A stretch of DNA of 64,000 nt from CADEDH01 sp041394285. Lineage in GTDB: Bacteria > Actinomycetota > Acidimicrobiia > Acidimicrobiales > SZUA-35. A program made the translations under genes and the position numbers. The stretch lies in contig JAWKIL010000009.1 of the NCBI GenBank assembly GCA_041394285.1, forward strand, positions 124,001-188,000, in the 5' to 3' direction. Positions within the stretch are counted from its first letter, which is position 1; each line of letters opens with the position of its first letter. Positions 62,736 through 64,000 of the stretch are shown here, in pieces. The notes beneath the pieces were generated by a model, which saw only the letters and a list, made by a program, of their open reading frames with translations, was not told where the DNA came from and did no database searches.

Positions 62736-63736
62736 GCCGGGTCGACCTCCGCCGCCGTCCCAGCGGCATTACCCTCTTCGCCGCGACGCTCGCAGCGGCG
62801 CTCCTGGCGGCAGCGGTCGGCTGCACCGGCTCCGACCGAGCCTCCCCCACCCCGTCCACCGACGCAGCGGCCTCGACCACCGCCTCGACCGTCCCCACCC
62901 CGGCAAGTTCGGTGAGCGCTGCGGTGCCCGTGACCCGCCAGGTCATCGGTCCGGAGGAGCGGCGGGCCGAGCTCGTGGTGCCCGATGGCGTGGACGGATC
63001 GACGGCTCCCCTGCTCCTGGTCCTCCACGGCTATGCGTTCGGTCCCCACGACGTCGATCGGCTCTTCGGAGCGGTCGAGCAGGCGTCTGCCCGCCGGCTC
63101 TTCGTGCTGCTGCCCACCGGCAGCACCGATCTCGAGGGCAGGAAGTTCTGGAACGCCTCACCCGCCTGCTGCAACTACAGCGACCTTCCGGTCGACGACG
63201 TCAGCTACCTTCGTGGGCTGCTCGACGAGGTGGTCGCCACCTGGCCCGTCGATCGGGATCGCATCTACGTGCTCGGCCACTCCAACGGAGGCTTCATGGC
63301 CTACCGTCTCGCCTGCGATGCACCGGAGGTCTCAGCGGTCGCCGTGGTGGCGGCGGCCGACGCCCTCGAGGATGGCGGCTGCCAGCCCGACAAGCCCATC
63401 TCGGTGCTGCACGTGCACGGGACGGCGGACCGGAAGGTCCCCTACGACGGCGGTGGCGACTTGCTCGCCCCGACCGCCGGTGCGGTGGAGACCGTGAGCC
63501 GTTGGGCCCGCCGCGACGGCTGCGCCGACGTCGTGACCAGCCTTCCCCCCATCGATCTCGACACCGCCGTGCCCGGAGCGGAGACCGCGGTGGCGAGCCA
63601 TCAGGGATGCCCGCCCGGGATCGCGGTCCAGCTCGACACGATGGAGGGCAGCGAGCACATCCCGACGTTCGATCACGACAGCGTGGGCCGAAACGTCATC
63701 GACTGGCTCCTGGGCCAGCAGGCCGCCGCCGGCTGA
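62732..63736 (+). CDS. LpqC-like lipoprotein esterase (PHB depolymerase family)
   Basis: A 334-residue lipoprotein with signal ITLFAATLAAALLAAAVGC (lipobox AVGC), a Ser/Thr-rich spacer, then an alpha/beta-hydrolase domain: APLLLVLHGYAFGP (oxyanion region), YVLGHSNGGFMAYRLA (nucleophile Ser in GHSNG), a likely acid in HVHGTADRKVPYDG, and His in MEGSEHIPTF. The family includes feruloyl and acetyl-xylan esterases and PHB depolymerases. Coupled to the preceding gene by GTGA. Probably deacylates a surface polymer. Confidence 0.85.
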   Translation: MSRVDLRRRPSGITLFAATLAAALLAAAVGCTGSDRASPTPSTDAAASTTASTVPTPASSVSAAVPVTRQVIGPEERRAELVVPDGVDGSTAPLLLVLHGYAFGPHDVDRLFGAVEQASARRLFVLLPTGSTDLEGRKFWNASPACCNYSDLPVDDVSYLRGLLDEVVATWPVDRDRIYVLGHSNGGFMAYRLACDAPEVSAVAVVAAADALEDGGCQPDKPISVLHVHGTADRKVPYDGGGDLLAPTAGAVETVSRWARRDGCADVVTSLPPIDLDTAVPGAETAVASHQGCPPGIAVQLDTMEGSEHIPTFDHDSVGRNVIDWLLGQQAAAG

Positions 63737-63766
63737 GCGGAGCTGCACCGGCCGCCCCTGACCGGC

Positions 63767-64000
63767 CTAGAGGACCCGGGCCACGCCGGGCCAGAAGTCC
63801 TCGCCGACCTTCAGATCCACGGCAACGGACCCCCGCCGGTGATCGATCACGAGTGTTCCCACCGGCTTGTAGCCGCTCTTGGCCTGGCCCCGGCGCGACT
63901 TGTAGTTGAGATGGTCCACATAGCCGAACAGCCGGGTGACCCCCTCGTCGGCCAGGAGCTCGAGCACCTTGTGGTGGCGTATGGCCTGGAACCCGGCTCC
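63767..64000 (-). CDS. Partial GNAT-type acetyltransferase, cut by the window edge
   Basis: The C-terminal 77 residues of a protein whose start lies beyond the window (GAGFQAIRHHKVLELLADEG is the first visible stretch). GVTRLFGYVDHLNYKSRRGQ and AKSGYKPVGTLV resemble the end of GNAT-type acetyltransferases (NxxSR...GY). Without the N-terminus the family is not certain. The stop TAG is at 63769-63767, close to the esterase stop. Confidence 0.5.
   Translation of the reverse strand, partial: GAGFQAIRHHKVLELLADEGVTRLFGYVDHLNYKSRRGQAKSGYKPVGTLVIDHRRGSVAVDLKVGEDFWPGVARVL

Noticed and set aside
1..64000. tRNA, rRNA, riboswitch, insertion sequence, prophage or replication origin
   Set aside because: I found no cloverleaf, conserved rRNA stretch, transposase, integrase, phage gene or DnaA-box cluster that I could support by reading the sequence.

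Overview
The window is very GC-rich (roughly 70-75 percent by eye), gene-dense, and carries no rRNA, tRNA, CRISPR array or insertion sequence that I can see. Two WhiB proteins, a whiB1-pdtaS pair arranged as in mycobacteria, a DUF3107 protein, a DUF2510 protein, an actinobacterial-type Mrp and many apparently leaderless genes point to an actinomycete. An Acidimicrobiia-like lineage would fit, but that is inference. At least twelve genes show the same start layout: a TANNNT-like -10 hexamer 6-8 nt before the ATG or GTG.

1-41 kb is mostly core genome. It holds an rRNA/tRNA methyltransferase and a HelD-like helicase separated by a perfect palindrome, a WhiB factor, ferrochelatase, several dehydrogenases and a CoA-transferase, an ABC1/UbiB kinase, an AddAB-type helicase-nuclease (addA frameshifted), an M20 peptidase, a secreted GH5 hydrolase, etfBA, a diacylglycerol-kinase-like gene, GDPD, whiB1/pdtaS, a pair of ArsA-like ATPases, DUF3107, mrp and a divergent SufR-like regulator. 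Palindromic repeat elements sit between many of these genes, and one lies inside the helicase reading frame.

41-53 kb is an accessory island: an adenylating enzyme with a carrier domain, a membrane acyltransferase, two lipoproteins, and then a RiPP locus. The RiPP locus contains a B2-type leader peptidase, a nucleotidyltransferase, an ABC exporter, two short precursor peptides with a lasso-type leader, a PRMT-like methyltransferase, an HprK-like kinase and a PqqD-type recognition protein. No asparagine-synthetase-like lasso cyclase is present in the window. One precursor ends in a Met-Thr repeat encoded by a hexanucleotide microsatellite. This locus is the best candidate for an undescribed system.

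53-64 kb looks like exopolysaccharide synthesis and surface biology: GNAT/CelD-like protein, DUF1028 protein, NAD-dependent epimerase, sugar O-acyltransferase, GT4 glycosyltransferase, chain-length determinant/tyrosine kinase, a polymerase-like membrane protein, a lipoprotein esterase and a truncated acetyltransferase. Five of these reading frames are broken by single-base shifts while codon use and protein similarity continue across the break, so either base-calling indels or very recent decay are possible.
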